From Meridianimarinicoccus roseus (GTDB lineage: Bacteria; Pseudomonadota; Alphaproteobacteria; Rhodobacterales; Rhodobacteraceae): a stretch of 64,000 nucleotides of DNA. Made by a program: the position numbers and the translations under genes. Every line of letters begins with the position of its first letter. Positions within the stretch are counted from its first letter, which is position 1. Positions 36,775 through 45,965 of the stretch are shown here, piece by piece. The notes beneath the pieces are model-generated. The model was not told the DNA's origin. It did no database searches and saw nothing but the letters and a program-made list of their open reading frames with translations. Location: positions 32,525-96,524 of the forward strand of contig NZ_QGKU01000034.1 of the NCBI RefSeq assembly GCF_003172915.1, given 5' to 3'.

Positions 36775-38310
36775 TCATTGCAACAGAAGCCGATATTCCA
36801 GCTTTCGGGACAGGAAAGGCGAATAATACGGGTCCTGCGCGAAAAGGTCCGGGTGCAGGGCAATGGCGCGTGCGCGTTCGGCGCGGTGCCGGTCGCGCTT
36901 GGTCCGGTCGGTGCTGTCCTTGCCGCGGCTGCGGCTTTCATGGTGCACGAAAAGCGGGGCGGCAAGGCAGACGTTGCGCCGCCCCGATGCTTGAAGATCA
37001 GCGCACAGCACCACGTCGTTGTAGGACACGGCAAGGTCCTCGCGCAGGCCGCCAACCGCCTCGAAGGCTGCGCGGCTTACGACGAGGCAAGCGGCGGTGA
37101 CCGCGCTCACGCTCCGGTCCACGGCGGCTAGATGGTTGTACCCCGGATCATCCGCGCCAAGCCCCACGAATGCATGCTGCGCGCCGCCGCGAAGGCCGCA
37201 GATCACCCCCGCATGCTGCACATCGCCGTCGGGGTACAGCAGCTTGCAACCCACGGCACCGGCGCCGGGCGCAAGTGCGTGGGCCGCCATCGTCCGCAGC
37301 CAGCTTGGATCGCGCAGGGTCGTGTCATTGTTGAGAAGCACCAGAAGATCGCCGCGGGCCCGACGCGCGCCGCAGTTGTTCAGCCGCGCGAAATTGAACG
37401 GGCCGTCGTCGCGCAGCACATCGATCCGCCCGGTCGCCTGCAGGTCCGCGAGTTGCTGCAGTGTCTGTGGATCGTCTGACCCGTTGTCGATGACGATGAT
37501 CTCCAGTTGGTCGCGGGGCCAGTCGGTGCGCTCCAGGCTTGCAAGGCACTCAGACAAGACGTCCCAGCCATTCCGCGTCGGGATCAGGATCGAGACTTGC
37601 GGCAACGGAGACGGTGGGGCGGGCGGGGCTGCGTCCAGCGGCATTGGTGCCGGTCCGGCGGCCACCGGCGCTGCGACATGCACGCATGCTGTATCTGGCA
37701 GAGTCGCGGCGAGGTGTGCCAGCGCGTCCCGAAGCGGCGTCCCGCTCCGCAGGGCGTCCAGCAGCGCATCGCATCCGGGGGCGCGGTCCGATACCGCGAC
37801 CAACCCGGTCAGCAGCATACCGCGCGACAGAAGCAGCGGGTCGGTCCGGTCCGGCTTGAGCCAGTGGCCGCAAACCATCCCGTCAGGGCCGGTGTGCAGT
37901 TCGTCCCCGTAAGCGATCATCGCGTCGGATGTCGCACTCAACGTGGTCGCCAGATGGGCCGCCCCGCCGGGCAGTGGCGTCGCCGCTGCGTCCCCGAGGA
38001 GGATCAGCCCTTCGCCGGGCAGAGAATGCAATTCGGTGCTGCCAAGGCGGTCCGGCTCTGTCGGCCAGTCCGGGTCGCGGGGCGGTTTTCCTTGCTCAAG
38101 CGCGATGCCATGACGGTCGTTCAGCCAGACGGACAGTAAGCGCTGCTCGATCGCGTCCCTTAGCCCAGCGGGCAGCCAGGGGCGCGCAGCGCCACTGGTG
38201 CGCAACAGAACCCGAGAGAGCGGGGTGTGGCGTTTACCCCCGCGCGGCACAATGGCGGCGGCGAGCGTATTGGCCAGCCCGCTCGGCGATACAGTCTTTC
38301 CGCGTGACAC
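36775..38310 (-). CDS. Glycosyltransferase family 2 with N-terminal extension
   Basis: A 511-residue protein. Residues 1-230 are a poorly conserved extension with several Leu/Ala-rich segments. The GT-A domain begins QVSILIPTRNGWDVL near residue 238, with EIIVIDNGSDDPQTL, LVLLNNDTTLRDPSWL (metal site) and AVSYNDVVLCADLQASGRRN, matching the rhamnosyl or large GT2 transferases of cell-surface polysaccharides. The GTG at 38310 is chosen because GGAGG lies just upstream; the frame remains open into the neighbouring RND gene but that part is non-coding in style. It is the first gene, in transcription order, of the minus-strand glycosyltransferase group; 104 bases separate it from the next. Confidence 0.85.
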   Translation of the reverse strand: MSRGKTVSPSGLANTLAAAIVPRGGKRHTPLSRVLLRTSGAARPWLPAGLRDAIEQRLLSVWLNDRHGIALEQGKPPRDPDWPTEPDRLGSTELHSLPGEGLILLGDAAATPLPGGAAHLATTLSATSDAMIAYGDELHTGPDGMVCGHWLKPDRTDPLLLSRGMLLTGLVAVSDRAPGCDALLDALRSGTPLRDALAHLAATLPDTACVHVAAPVAAGPAPMPLDAAPPAPPSPLPQVSILIPTRNGWDVLSECLASLERTDWPRDQLEIIVIDNGSDDPQTLQQLADLQATGRIDVLRDDGPFNFARLNNCGARRARGDLLVLLNNDTTLRDPSWLRTMAAHALAPGAGAVGCKLLYPDGDVQHAGVICGLRGGAQHAFVGLGADDPGYNHLAAVDRSVSAVTAACLVVSRAAFEAVGGLREDLAVSYNDVVLCADLQASGRRNVCLAAPLFVHHESRSRGKDSTDRTKRDRHRAERARAIALHPDLFAQDPYYSPFLSRKLEYRLLLQ

Positions 38311-38390
38311 GGGCCCCTCCGTCAGGTGTGGGTCCGTTCCTGCCGCATCCGGACCGTCCCGGCAAGACCCGCGGCTTGGCCCCGTCGGGG

Positions 38391-41300
38391 CTATTCCGCC
38401 GGGCTCGCGGCCGTCGACGGGGCAGGGACCGACGGATCGGCCGCATCGGCGACCGGGGCGACAAGGCACAGGCGCAACAGCGGCGGAACCGTGAGCAGCG
38501 TCAGGAAGGCCGACATCGACAGTCCACCCACGACCACCGCGCCGAGCCCGCGATAGAGCTCTGACCCCGCGCCGGGGAACACCACAAGGGGCAGCATCCC
38601 GCACACGCTGGTCAGTGTGGACATGAAGATCGGACGGATGCGGTTGCGGGTGGCTTCCTCAATGGCGTCAACCGGGCTCATGCCCTCTTCGCGCAGGTGA
38701 TAGAGCGACTGGTGCACGATCAGGATCGCGTTGTTCACAACGATCCCCACAAGGATCACGAAGCCCAGCAGCGTCAGCATGTCCAGCGGTTGGGTCTGGA
38801 AAGTGTTCAGAAGCGCCAGCCCGCCAACGCCTCCCGCCGCCGCGACCGGCACCGAGATCATGATGACAAGCGGCAGGATGAACGACTCGAACAGGATCGC
38901 CATGACGAGGAACACGATCACCATCGCCACGGCGAGGTTGATCTGGATCGCGTCCCATGTCTGGCTCAGCTGGTCGGCGGTACCGGACACGGTCAGGCGT
39001 ACGCCCGGCGGCAGCCCCTGCGCCTCCAGCGCGGCGACAACGTCGGCCTCGAGCATCTCGACGGCCGATTCAAGCGGCAGCGCAGGCGAGGGGCGCACCT
39101 CCAGCGTGATGGTGCGCAGCCGGTCGCGGTGACGGATCTCGGTCGGCCCGGCGGTCACCCGCACCTCGGCCAGTGCGCCCAGCGGCACGATCTGGCCCGA
39201 CGGCGTGACGATTGGAAAGCTGGCCACGTCCTGCGTGCGCTGCCCCGGCGCGACGGCGCCCTTAAGGGTCAGGTCGCGCCGTTCCGCGCCGATTGTGATT
39301 TCGGCGACGCGCAGCCCGTCATTATAGGCGTCCACGGTCGCGGCCAGATCGGCGGTGCCGACCCCTGCATCGGCCTGCCGCAGGCGGTTCGGGATCACCC
39401 GGACCTCGGGCGCACCGAGTTCCAACCCGGGAATGGGGCGGAACTGGTGGCCTTCGCTTCGCGGGAGCATCCCGGCGATCATCCCCGCCGCCTGGCCCGC
39501 GACGCCGAGGATCTGTTCGAGATCCTGTCCCGATACGTTCAGTTCGATCGTACGGCCGCCACCGACGCCGCGCCCGAACAACGAGGGCTGAGTCATGAAG
39601 CCGAACGTGCCGGGTTCGGCGAAGATCGGCCCCGAAAGGATCGGGATCAACTCGCCCACCCGGTCGCCGTCCACCGCGGCCGCGCCGACAAAGCTGTTGC
39701 CGGGCAGCGCCACGAAGAAGAAACTGTCGATGCTGGGGCGGCCGTCCGCCGTCGCCGGATCGGGTGCCGCTTCCCAAAGCGGGCGGGCCGTGTCCTCTAT
39801 CCGCTGGGCAATGGTTTCCGTTGTTTCAAGATTGTATCCCGGCGGCGGGATCAACAGGCCGAACACGAGGTTCCGGTTGCCCTCCGGCAGGTATTCCAGC
39901 TTGGGCAGCGCGCTCCATGCGCCGAACCCCGCGCCGCCCGCGATCACTGCGACCATCACAAGACCAAGCGCGCGGTAGCGCACCGTCATGCGGGTATAGG
40001 CCATAACCAGCGCCTTGAAGCCCGCGCCCAGGTGGTCGATCCCGGGCAGGCGCATGGTGCGCTGCCCTTCGGTGCCGCCCCGCAGCAACCGCGAGGCGAG
40101 CGCCGGGATCACCGTGACCGCCACGGCCAAAGACAACAGGACCGAGACCGAGATCGCCACCGCGATGTCTCGGAACAGTTGCCCGGCCTCCAGTTCCATC
40201 ACGAGGATCGGGATGAACACCATGACCGTCGTCAGCGCGGACACGAGGATCGCGCCCCAGACCTGCCGCGCGCCGTGATAGGCGGCATCGCGCCGGTTCA
40301 TGCCCTGCTCGCGCAGCCGGTAGATGTTTTCCAGCACGACGATGGCGGCATCCACGATCATGCCAACCGCGAAGGCGATGCCGGCCAGTGAGATGACGTT
40401 CAGCGTGCGCCCGGTCGCGGCCATCGCCACGAAAGTCGCCACGATGGATACCGGGATCGCCAGCGACACGACCAGTGTCGCGGCCGGGCTGCGCAGGAAC
40501 AGCAGCAGCACACCCGCCGCCAGCAGGCCACCGATCCAGATGTTCTGCACCACGAGGTCGATCGCGCCTTCGATATAGACCGTTTCGTCATAGACCTGCT
40601 GCATTTTCAGGCCCTGCGCGGCCACCGGCCCGGACGCCAGTTCCGCGAGAACGACGCGGATCTCTTCCATCGTTTCGATCACGTTGGCGCCGTTCTCGCG
40701 GACCACGTTGACCGCCATCGCCGGTTCGCCCTTGTAGCGGATCCGCGCCGAGGGTTCCTTGTAGCCGAATTGCACGATTGCGACGTCGCCCAGCCGCAAC
40801 CGGCCGCGCGGCCCGTTCACCGCCGCCCCCGCATCCGACCGCAGCACCACGTCGCGCACGGCCTCCAGCGTGTTCAGGCTGCCTTCGGCGCGTACGACAT
40901 AGCGCCGCTTGCCCTCGTCCACGTCGCCGGCCGACAGCGTGATGTTCTCGCGGCGCAGGGTGGACACGATCTCCGGAATGGTCAGGCCATAGCGGGACAT
41001 GTCGTCGGGGCGCACGATGATCTGCAGTTCGCGGCTGACCCCGCCGAATACATTGACGGCCGATACGCCGGGCACGCGTTCCAGCCGCTCCTTGACCACG
41101 TCCTCCATGAAGTCGCCGAATTGCGGCATCGGCCGATCATTGCCGGATTCCCGGGTCACGGTGATCCAGGCTATCGCACTGTCGTCGGCGCCGGAGGTGT
41201 CCAACGTCGGCTCGCTTGCTTCCTCGGGATAACCATTGACACGGTCCAGCCGGTTGGAAACCAGCAGCAGCGTTTCGGTCATGTCGGTGCCGACGGCGAA

Positions 41301-41582
41301 TTCCAGCGTCACCTCGGCCTCGCCGGTGCGTGCGCGCGACGTCATGATATCCAGCCCGCCAAGGCCGCGCAGGGCCTCTTCCTGCGGGTTGACGATCTCG
41401 CGCTCAACCTCGACGGGGGCGGCGCCCGGCCAGTTGGTCGTGACCACGACGATGGGTTTGCGCACGTCAGGAGCAAGCTGCACGGGGATGCGAGACAGCG
41501 CGAGTGCGCCGAACATCACCGCCATCACCACGACTGCGAGGATGGCGACGGGCCGGTCTATGGACAAGCGGATCGGGTTCAT
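38391..41582 (-). CDS. RND efflux pump inner-membrane transporter, second system
   Basis: A 1063-residue RND permease of the HAE1/MdtBC-like type. It begins NPIRLSIDRPVAILAVVVMAV; the TM4 proton-relay segment is IAFAVGMIVDAAIVVLENIY (near residue 405) and the equivalent second-half segment is LGFVILVGIVVNNAILIVHQ. Periplasmic parts include GYPEEASEPTLDTSGADD and VFGGVSRELQIIV. It would export toxic compounds or metabolites with the adaptor encoded next to it (22-base gap). The start at 41582 is set by the typical N-terminus; the upstream open frame lies over the adaptor gene. No outer-membrane channel gene is adjacent. Confidence 0.92.
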   Translation of the reverse strand: MNPIRLSIDRPVAILAVVVMAVMFGALALSRIPVQLAPDVRKPIVVVTTNWPGAAPVEVEREIVNPQEEALRGLGGLDIMTSRARTGEAEVTLEFAVGTDMTETLLLVSNRLDRVNGYPEEASEPTLDTSGADDSAIAWITVTRESGNDRPMPQFGDFMEDVVKERLERVPGVSAVNVFGGVSRELQIIVRPDDMSRYGLTIPEIVSTLRRENITLSAGDVDEGKRRYVVRAEGSLNTLEAVRDVVLRSDAGAAVNGPRGRLRLGDVAIVQFGYKEPSARIRYKGEPAMAVNVVRENGANVIETMEEIRVVLAELASGPVAAQGLKMQQVYDETVYIEGAIDLVVQNIWIGGLLAAGVLLLFLRSPAATLVVSLAIPVSIVATFVAMAATGRTLNVISLAGIAFAVGMIVDAAIVVLENIYRLREQGMNRRDAAYHGARQVWGAILVSALTTVMVFIPILVMELEAGQLFRDIAVAISVSVLLSLAVAVTVIPALASRLLRGGTEGQRTMRLPGIDHLGAGFKALVMAYTRMTVRYRALGLVMVAVIAGGAGFGAWSALPKLEYLPEGNRNLVFGLLIPPPGYNLETTETIAQRIEDTARPLWEAAPDPATADGRPSIDSFFFVALPGNSFVGAAAVDGDRVGELIPILSGPIFAEPGTFGFMTQPSLFGRGVGGGRTIELNVSGQDLEQILGVAGQAAGMIAGMLPRSEGHQFRPIPGLELGAPEVRVIPNRLRQADAGVGTADLAATVDAYNDGLRVAEITIGAERRDLTLKGAVAPGQRTQDVASFPIVTPSGQIVPLGALAEVRVTAGPTEIRHRDRLRTITLEVRPSPALPLESAVEMLEADVVAALEAQGLPPGVRLTVSGTADQLSQTWDAIQINLAVAMVIVFLVMAILFESFILPLVIMISVPVAAAGGVGGLALLNTFQTQPLDMLTLLGFVILVGIVVNNAILIVHQSLYHLREEGMSPVDAIEEATRNRIRPIFMSTLTSVCGMLPLVVFPGAGSELYRGLGAVVVGGLSMSAFLTLLTVPPLLRLCLVAPVADAADPSVPAPSTAASPAE

Positions 41583-41604
41583 CGGCGCGGCTCCGCTGCT
41601 TCGG

Positions 41605-42807
41605 TCATTGCGCGGACAGCCCGGCCCGGCGGGTCCTGTCCGCATCCGCCTGCGCGTCGGGACGGTTCGGGTCCGGCGTCCCGGCTGCGCCTTCGCGCGC
41701 GGGCACGGGTTCGGGCGCGATGTCCTGCATCGGGCGCAGCCGTTCGTTGCCCCGCACGACGACCTCGTCACCTTCGGACAGCCCGCTCAAAACTTCGAAA
41801 TGCGCGCCGAAACTTGCCCCGATCTCGATCGTTCGGGGCACCGCCTTGCCGTCCTCGTGCACAAAGACCGACCACGCGCCGCGAGCTTGCGTCACCGCGT
41901 CCTTGGGCACCAGCAACAGCGTGCGCGGAACGTCGCGCGGCGCGTTCAGCGTCAACGACTGCCCCACCGCGACGCGGTTGCCAAGCGCCGCAAGGTCGGC
42001 GGTGAAGCGCACCGGGCGGGTCCGGGTCGCTGTGTATTCGGTCGGCAGCAGCGCGCGCACGGTCAGTTGCAGCGGCTGCCCGTCGGCCAGTGCCGCGTCG
42101 ATCACCATGCCTGGCGCCATCGCGGGGACGTACTCGGCCGGCACGTTCGCCTCAATCTCAAGGTCGTGTATGTCGAGGAGCCGCGCGACCGGTGCGCCGG
42201 TCTGCACGTATTCGCCCGGATCGACCATCACCTCCAGCACCGTGCCGCCGAAGGGCGCGCGCAATTCGGCGCGCTCCAGGTCATAGGCGGCGCGGTCGGC
42301 GGCGGCCTCAGCGTTCAGAAGGCGTGCCTCGGCCTGCGCCAGTTCGCCTCGGGCGCGCGCGAGCGCGCCCTCCCGGTCCTCGAACTGGCCCTGTGAAAAG
42401 GCGTTGGTACCGCGCAGCCCCTCGACCCGCGCGAAGCCGCGCTCCGCCAGCGTCAGCCCGGCCTGCGCCACCTCGATCCCGGCCTCTGCCTCGGACAGGG
42501 CAGCCTGCTTGCTGCGCAGTTCGAGTTGCAGCAATTCGCGGTCGAGCACTGCCAGAACCGCGCCTTCTTCCACCTGCGCGCCGGTTTCCACGCGCACCTC
42601 GGTGACGACGCCCGAGACACGCACCGCGACCTCGCTTTCGCGCGTCGCCACGACCTGCCCGAAAACCGACACCGTTTCGGCCACCTCCCGGCGTTCGACA
42701 AGATCGGTGCGGACCAGCGACGGGCCCCCCTGCGCAAGGGCGCCAGACGGCGCGGCCAAGGCCAGCACGAGGCAGTGAGCGAGCAGTGACAAACCGGCAC
42801 GGCGCAT
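41605..42807 (-). CDS. RND efflux periplasmic adaptor subunit, second system
   Basis: A 400-residue HlyD/AcrA-type membrane fusion protein. Signal peptide residues 1-27 (LLAHCLVLALAAPSGALAQ). The lipoyl motif VETGAQVEEGAVLAVLDREL is followed by a long helical hairpin of Leu/Glu/Ala/Arg repeats (residues 95-185) and then the barrel segment APFGGTVLEVMVDPGEYVQ. The C-terminal tail (about 365-400) is proline- and charge-rich. The ATG at 42807 is chosen over an upstream open frame because it gives the signal peptide. Operon partner of the RND transporter. An inverted repeat GGGCCCG/CGGGCCC at 42856-42886 and a TGACGTCA palindrome at 42921-42928 lie in its control region. Confidence 0.9.
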   Translation of the reverse strand: MRRAGLSLLAHCLVLALAAPSGALAQGGPSLVRTDLVERREVAETVSVFGQVVATRESEVAVRVSGVVTEVRVETGAQVEEGAVLAVLDRELLQLELRSKQAALSEAEAGIEVAQAGLTLAERGFARVEGLRGTNAFSQGQFEDREGALARARGELAQAEARLLNAEAAADRAAYDLERAELRAPFGGTVLEVMVDPGEYVQTGAPVARLLDIHDLEIEANVPAEYVPAMAPGMVIDAALADGQPLQLTVRALLPTEYTATRTRPVRFTADLAALGNRVAVGQSLTLNAPRDVPRTLLLVPKDAVTQARGAWSVFVHEDGKAVPRTIEIGASFGAHFEVLSGLSEGDEVVVRGNERLRPMQDIAPEPVPAREGAAGTPDPNRPDAQADADRTRRAGLSAQ

Positions 42808-42945
42808 GGCTGAGAGCCCTTTCTGGACGGTCAAGATCACCGGGGACATAGCGCAGGGCCCGGTAAATGGAAGCGAAAACGGGCCCGTGCCCGTCGATGT
42901 AGGCAGATCAGTGCCCGGTTTGACGTCACATGATGCGGTTGCGTG

Positions 42946-43641
42946 CTAAAGTCCGTCCAGCAGCGCGCCGACCTGGTGGATCGTCACCTTCTGGCGCTGC
43001 GAGGTGATGACCCCTGACTTGCTGAGGCGCGCGACCACCCGGCTCACCGCCTCGCGGTTGGCGCCGACGAAGGTGGCCATCTGTTCATGTGTCGGGGCCG
43101 GCTGGATCACGCCCTCGGGGATCAGTTGCTCGCGTTCCTGCGCAAGTCGCACCAGCAGCATCCGGACGCGGGTTTCCACGTCGTGAACGATCAGCCCGAT
43201 CACCCGTTCGTTCAGAACGCGGGTGCGCTGCGCCAGGTCCATCGCGATGTTGCGAAGGATGCGCGGTTCCCGGTCCGTCCAGGCCTGGAATGCATCGTTG
43301 CCCAGCCGGGCAAGACGGCTGGGTTCGGACGCGGACACGGTGATCGAGCGCGGGCTGCCGTCCAGTGCGGCGAGTTCGCCGAAATAGCTGCCCCTGCCCA
43401 TCTCGGTGAAGGACACCTGCCGCCCGCCTTCGGTGATCAGAAGCCCGATCACCGCACCGGACAGGATCACGAAGAAGTCGCGCGAGGTTTCGCCCTGCTC
43501 CACAATGATCCGTCCCTCGCCGACGTTGAATTCCTGAAAATCCGCCGCCAGCCTTGCAAGGCTGTCCTGCGGCACGCCGTCGAACAGTGCCATGTCGGCA
43601 AGTGCGGCAGCGATGCCGCTGTTGCGGTGCCCCTTGTCCAT
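42946..43641 (-). CDS. Crp/Fnr-family transcriptional regulator
   Basis: A 231-residue regulator. Residues 15-130 form a cyclic-nucleotide-binding-like beta-barrel (GRIIVEQGETSRDFFVILSG, GSYFGELAALDGSPRSITV). A dimerisation helix follows, then a winged helix with PTHEQMATFVGANREAVSRVVARL as recognition helix, as in Crp. There are no N-terminal Fe-S cysteines, so it is not a classical Fnr. The cNMP-contacting Arg/Ser region PRSITV suggests a cyclic nucleotide or similar effector. The ATG at 43641 has an AGGGGGG Shine-Dalgarno. It is divergent from the guanidine riboswitch operon and on the same strand as the second RND system. Confidence 0.9.
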   Translation of the reverse strand: MDKGHRNSGIAAALADMALFDGVPQDSLARLAADFQEFNVGEGRIIVEQGETSRDFFVILSGAVIGLLITEGGRQVSFTEMGRGSYFGELAALDGSPRSITVSASEPSRLARLGNDAFQAWTDREPRILRNIAMDLAQRTRVLNERVIGLIVHDVETRVRMLLVRLAQEREQLIPEGVIQPAPTHEQMATFVGANREAVSRVVARLSKSGVITSQRQKVTIHQVGALLDGL

Positions 43642-43880
43642 GAATGCCCCCCTTAGTCCTTGCGACCCATAGATGCGCCAGCGGGCGTTGAAAGGCAATT
43701 GCGCCGCGCCGCCGCGTAGGACGAAGCTGCGCGCGGCATCTGTGCGAGCGGTGCTTCGAAGCGTGCCAATATGCCCTTCGGATGCCCGAATTTTAGGCAG
43801 CTTCGGGCTCGCGGGGGCACCCGGACACGCCGCGCGCCGTCCTACTTGGCCGCACGCGGCGCTTCGGTGTTGGATGGCGG

Positions 43881-43990
43881 GGCAGGGCACTTAGGGTTCC
43901 GCTTCCGCAAGGAAGGTCAGGTCCGAGAAGGGCCGCCGCGTCGGCAAATTCCGGGGCGGTACACGGCGGGCCAAAATCCCGGGAGATTAC
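43881..43990 (+). ncRNA. Guanidine-I (ykkC) riboswitch
   Basis: The conserved ykkC/guanidine-I segments occur in order: TTAGGGTTCCG (43891-43901), GGTCCGAGAAG (43920-43930), ACACGG (43961-43966) and CAAAATCCCGGGAGA (43972-43986). This is the known aptamer that binds the guanidinium ion and switches on guanidine export or degradation genes. It lies 84 bases before the ATG of the importer operon whose last genes encode a guanidine-hydrolase-like enzyme, so ligand and gene function agree. P1 boundaries are approximate. A covariance-model search would settle the exact ends. Confidence 0.9.
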
Positions 43991-43992
43991 TG

Positions 43993-44057
43993 TGTCGGTC
44001 CGTCCGCGCTTTCATCCCAAGTTCCGCCCCCGGACCGGCAGACACCATCGGCGGAAC
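43993..44057 (+). promoter_or_regulatory. Candidate expression platform of the guanidine riboswitch
   Basis: Two mutually exclusive hairpins lie between aptamer and ribosome binding site. Hairpin A pairs TGTCGGTCCG (43993-44002) with CGGACCGGCA (44031-44040), one G-U pair. Hairpin B pairs GTTCCGCC (44021-44028) with GGCGGAAC (44050-44057), just before the GAGGGGG Shine-Dalgarno at 44062. Neither has a U-run, so control of translation initiation or Rho access fits better than an intrinsic terminator. Inference from base pairing only. Confidence 0.5.
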
Positions 44058-44073
44058 GCATGAGGGGGCTGCC

Positions 44074-45141
44074 ATGCTCAAGACCACCACTTTCGCCGCT
44101 GCCATCGTGCTGGCCGGTGTTGCCACGACCACCGCCGTGCAGGCGCAGGAAAAGACGGACTTCCGTGTCGCATGGTCAATCTATGTCGGCTGGATGCCGT
44201 GGGGCTACCTGGACGATAGCGGCATCATGGACAAATGGGCCGAAAAATACGGTATCAGCGTCGAGATCGTGCAGATCAACGACTACATCGAGTCAATCAA
44301 CCAGTACACGGCTGGCGCGTTCGACGGGGTGTCGGCCACCAACATGGACACACTGTCGATCCCGTCCGGCAGCGGTGTCGATACCACCGCGCTGATCGTG
44401 GGCGATTATTCCAACGGCAATGACGCCGTGATCCTGAAAGGCGAAGGGACGCTGGCCGATCTGGCCGGCAAGCCGGTCAACCTGGTGGAGTTGTCGGTGT
44501 CGCATTACCTGCTGGCGCGGGGCCTCGACACGGTCGGGCTGACCGAAGCGGATCTTGGCGGCGTTATCAACACGTCGGATGCCGACATGATTGCCGCCTT
44601 CGCGGCGGACGACGTGGAAGCCGTTGTCACATGGAACCCGTTGGTAAGCGCGATCATGGAAACGCCAGGCGCGACCAAGCTGTTCGACAGTTCCGATATC
44701 CCGGGCGAGATCATCGACCTGATGGTGGTGAACACCGAGACGCTGGAAGCGAACCCCGATTTCGGCAAGGCGCTGGTCGGTGCCTGGTACGAGCTGATGG
44801 GCATCATGTCGTCCGATACGCCTGAAGGCATCGCTGCGCGCGAAGCGATGGCCGAAGCGTCGGGCACGGACCTTGCGGGCTATGACGCGCAGCTTGCCTC
44901 CACCCAGATGTTCTTCGACCCGGCCGAGGCCGTGGCCTTCACCCAAAGCGCGGAACTGCCCGCAACGATGGTCAGCGTGGCGGAGTTCCTGTTCGACAAG
45001 GGCATCCTAGGCGAAGGCGCACCGAGCGCGGATTTCATCGGCGTGGCCTATCCGGACGGCAGCACCACGGGTGACGCGAACAACGTCACCTTCCGGTTTG
45101 ACACGACTTACATGCAGATGGCCGCCGACGGCGCACTTTAA
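44074..45141 (+). CDS. Guanidine (putative urea-type) ABC transporter substrate-binding protein
   Basis: A 355-residue periplasmic binding protein. Signal peptide residues 1-25 (TTFAAAIVLAGVATTTAVQAQ). The mature part, FRVAWSIYVGWMPWGYLDDSGIMDKWAEKY, belongs to the NMT1/nitrate-taurine superfamily, in the branch long labelled as urea-carboxylase-region transporters that is now tied to guanidine-I riboswitches. Aromatic residues (W, Y, W, W, Y) in this opening segment are suited to binding a small cation. GAGGGGG lies five bases before the ATG. First gene after the riboswitch, so I infer guanidinium as ligand. The operon continues with permease, ATPase, hydrolase and a His-rich protein. Confidence 0.88.
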   Translation: MLKTTTFAAAIVLAGVATTTAVQAQEKTDFRVAWSIYVGWMPWGYLDDSGIMDKWAEKYGISVEIVQINDYIESINQYTAGAFDGVSATNMDTLSIPSGSGVDTTALIVGDYSNGNDAVILKGEGTLADLAGKPVNLVELSVSHYLLARGLDTVGLTEADLGGVINTSDADMIAAFAADDVEAVVTWNPLVSAIMETPGATKLFDSSDIPGEIIDLMVVNTETLEANPDFGKALVGAWYELMGIMSSDTPEGIAAREAMAEASGTDLAGYDAQLASTQMFFDPAEAVAFTQSAELPATMVSVAEFLFDKGILGEGAPSADFIGVAYPDGSTTGDANNVTFRFDTTYMQMAADGAL

Positions 45142-45152
45142 GACCGCCCGCC

Positions 45153-45965
45153 ATGCGCCTGATAAACCGACGTCCGGGCCCGGCCCTGCGGGCTTTCCTC
45201 GCGCTGCTGCCGTTTCTCGCGGTGTTCGCGGTTTACGCTGTGGCGTCGGATATCCGGCTGACGGAGAACCCCTCCGACCGGCTGCTGCCCGCGCCATCAA
45301 CCATCGTCGAGACGGCGGCGCGGCTTTTCACGGAACCCGACCGTCGCAGCGGGCGCATCCTATTATGGCACGACACCGCGATCAGCCTTCAGCGGCTGGC
45401 GCTTGGCGTGGGCATCGCGGCGCTCTCGGGGCTTGTCTTCGGGCTGGCCATCGGGCTGTTGCCGCATGTCCGGGCCGCGCTTGGCGGTTTCGTGGCGGTG
45501 GTGTCGATGATCCCGCCGCTGGCGATCCTGCCGATTCTTTTCATCGCCTTCGGCCTGGGCGAGTTGTCGAAGGTCATGCTAATCATCCTTGGGATCACGC
45601 CGTTCCTGATCCGCGACCTGAGCCAGCGCGTGGCCGAGATCCCGACCGAACAGATCGTCAAGGCGCAGACGCTGGGGGCCTCCAGCGCGGTGATCGCGCT
45701 CCGGGTGGCCCTTCCGCAGGTGTTGCCGCGGCTGGTGCAGTCGGTGCGGCTGTCGCTGGGACCGGCCTGGCTGTTCCTGATCGCCGCAGAAGCCATCGCC
45801 AGCGACCTCGGTCTGGGGTACCGGATCTTCCTCGTGCGGCGCTACCTCGCGATGGATGTGATCCTGACCTACGTGCTTTGGATCACGCTGCTGGCCTTCG
45901 CGCTCGACTGGGCGCTGCGGGCCTTGTCGCGGCGCGCCTTCCCTTGGGCGGGGGCTGCCGCATGA
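45153..45965 (+). CDS. ABC transporter permease of the guanidine importer
   Basis: A 270-residue inner-membrane permease of the SsuC/TauC/NrtB type. About six helices are visible; the first is ALRAFLALLPFLAVFAVYAVAS. The coupling loop EQIVKAQTLGASSAVIALRVALPQVLPRL (near residues 166-194) is the EAA motif contacting the ATPase. The C-terminal helix-loop has GLGYRIFLVRRYLAMDVILTY. It starts 11 bases after the binding-protein gene and its stop overlaps the ATPase start (ATGA). It moves the ligand, inferred to be guanidinium, across the inner membrane. Confidence 0.9.
   Translation: MRLINRRPGPALRAFLALLPFLAVFAVYAVASDIRLTENPSDRLLPAPSTIVETAARLFTEPDRRSGRILLWHDTAISLQRLALGVGIAALSGLVFGLAIGLLPHVRAALGGFVAVVSMIPPLAILPILFIAFGLGELSKVMLIILGITPFLIRDLSQRVAEIPTEQIVKAQTLGASSAVIALRVALPQVLPRLVQSVRLSLGPAWLFLIAAEAIASDLGLGYRIFLVRRYLAMDVILTYVLWITLLAFALDWALRALSRRAFPWAGAAA

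Noticed and set aside
38697..40391. Open frame of 564 codons antisense to the second RND transporter
   Set aside because: Composition is His/Arg/Asp/Gln-rich as expected of a shadow frame; the RND protein on the other strand is complete and conserved.
42856..42886. GGGCCCG/CGGGCCC inverted repeat as a terminator of the Crp/Fnr gene
   Set aside because: A 17-base loop and no T-run on the minus strand; noted only as an element of the control region.
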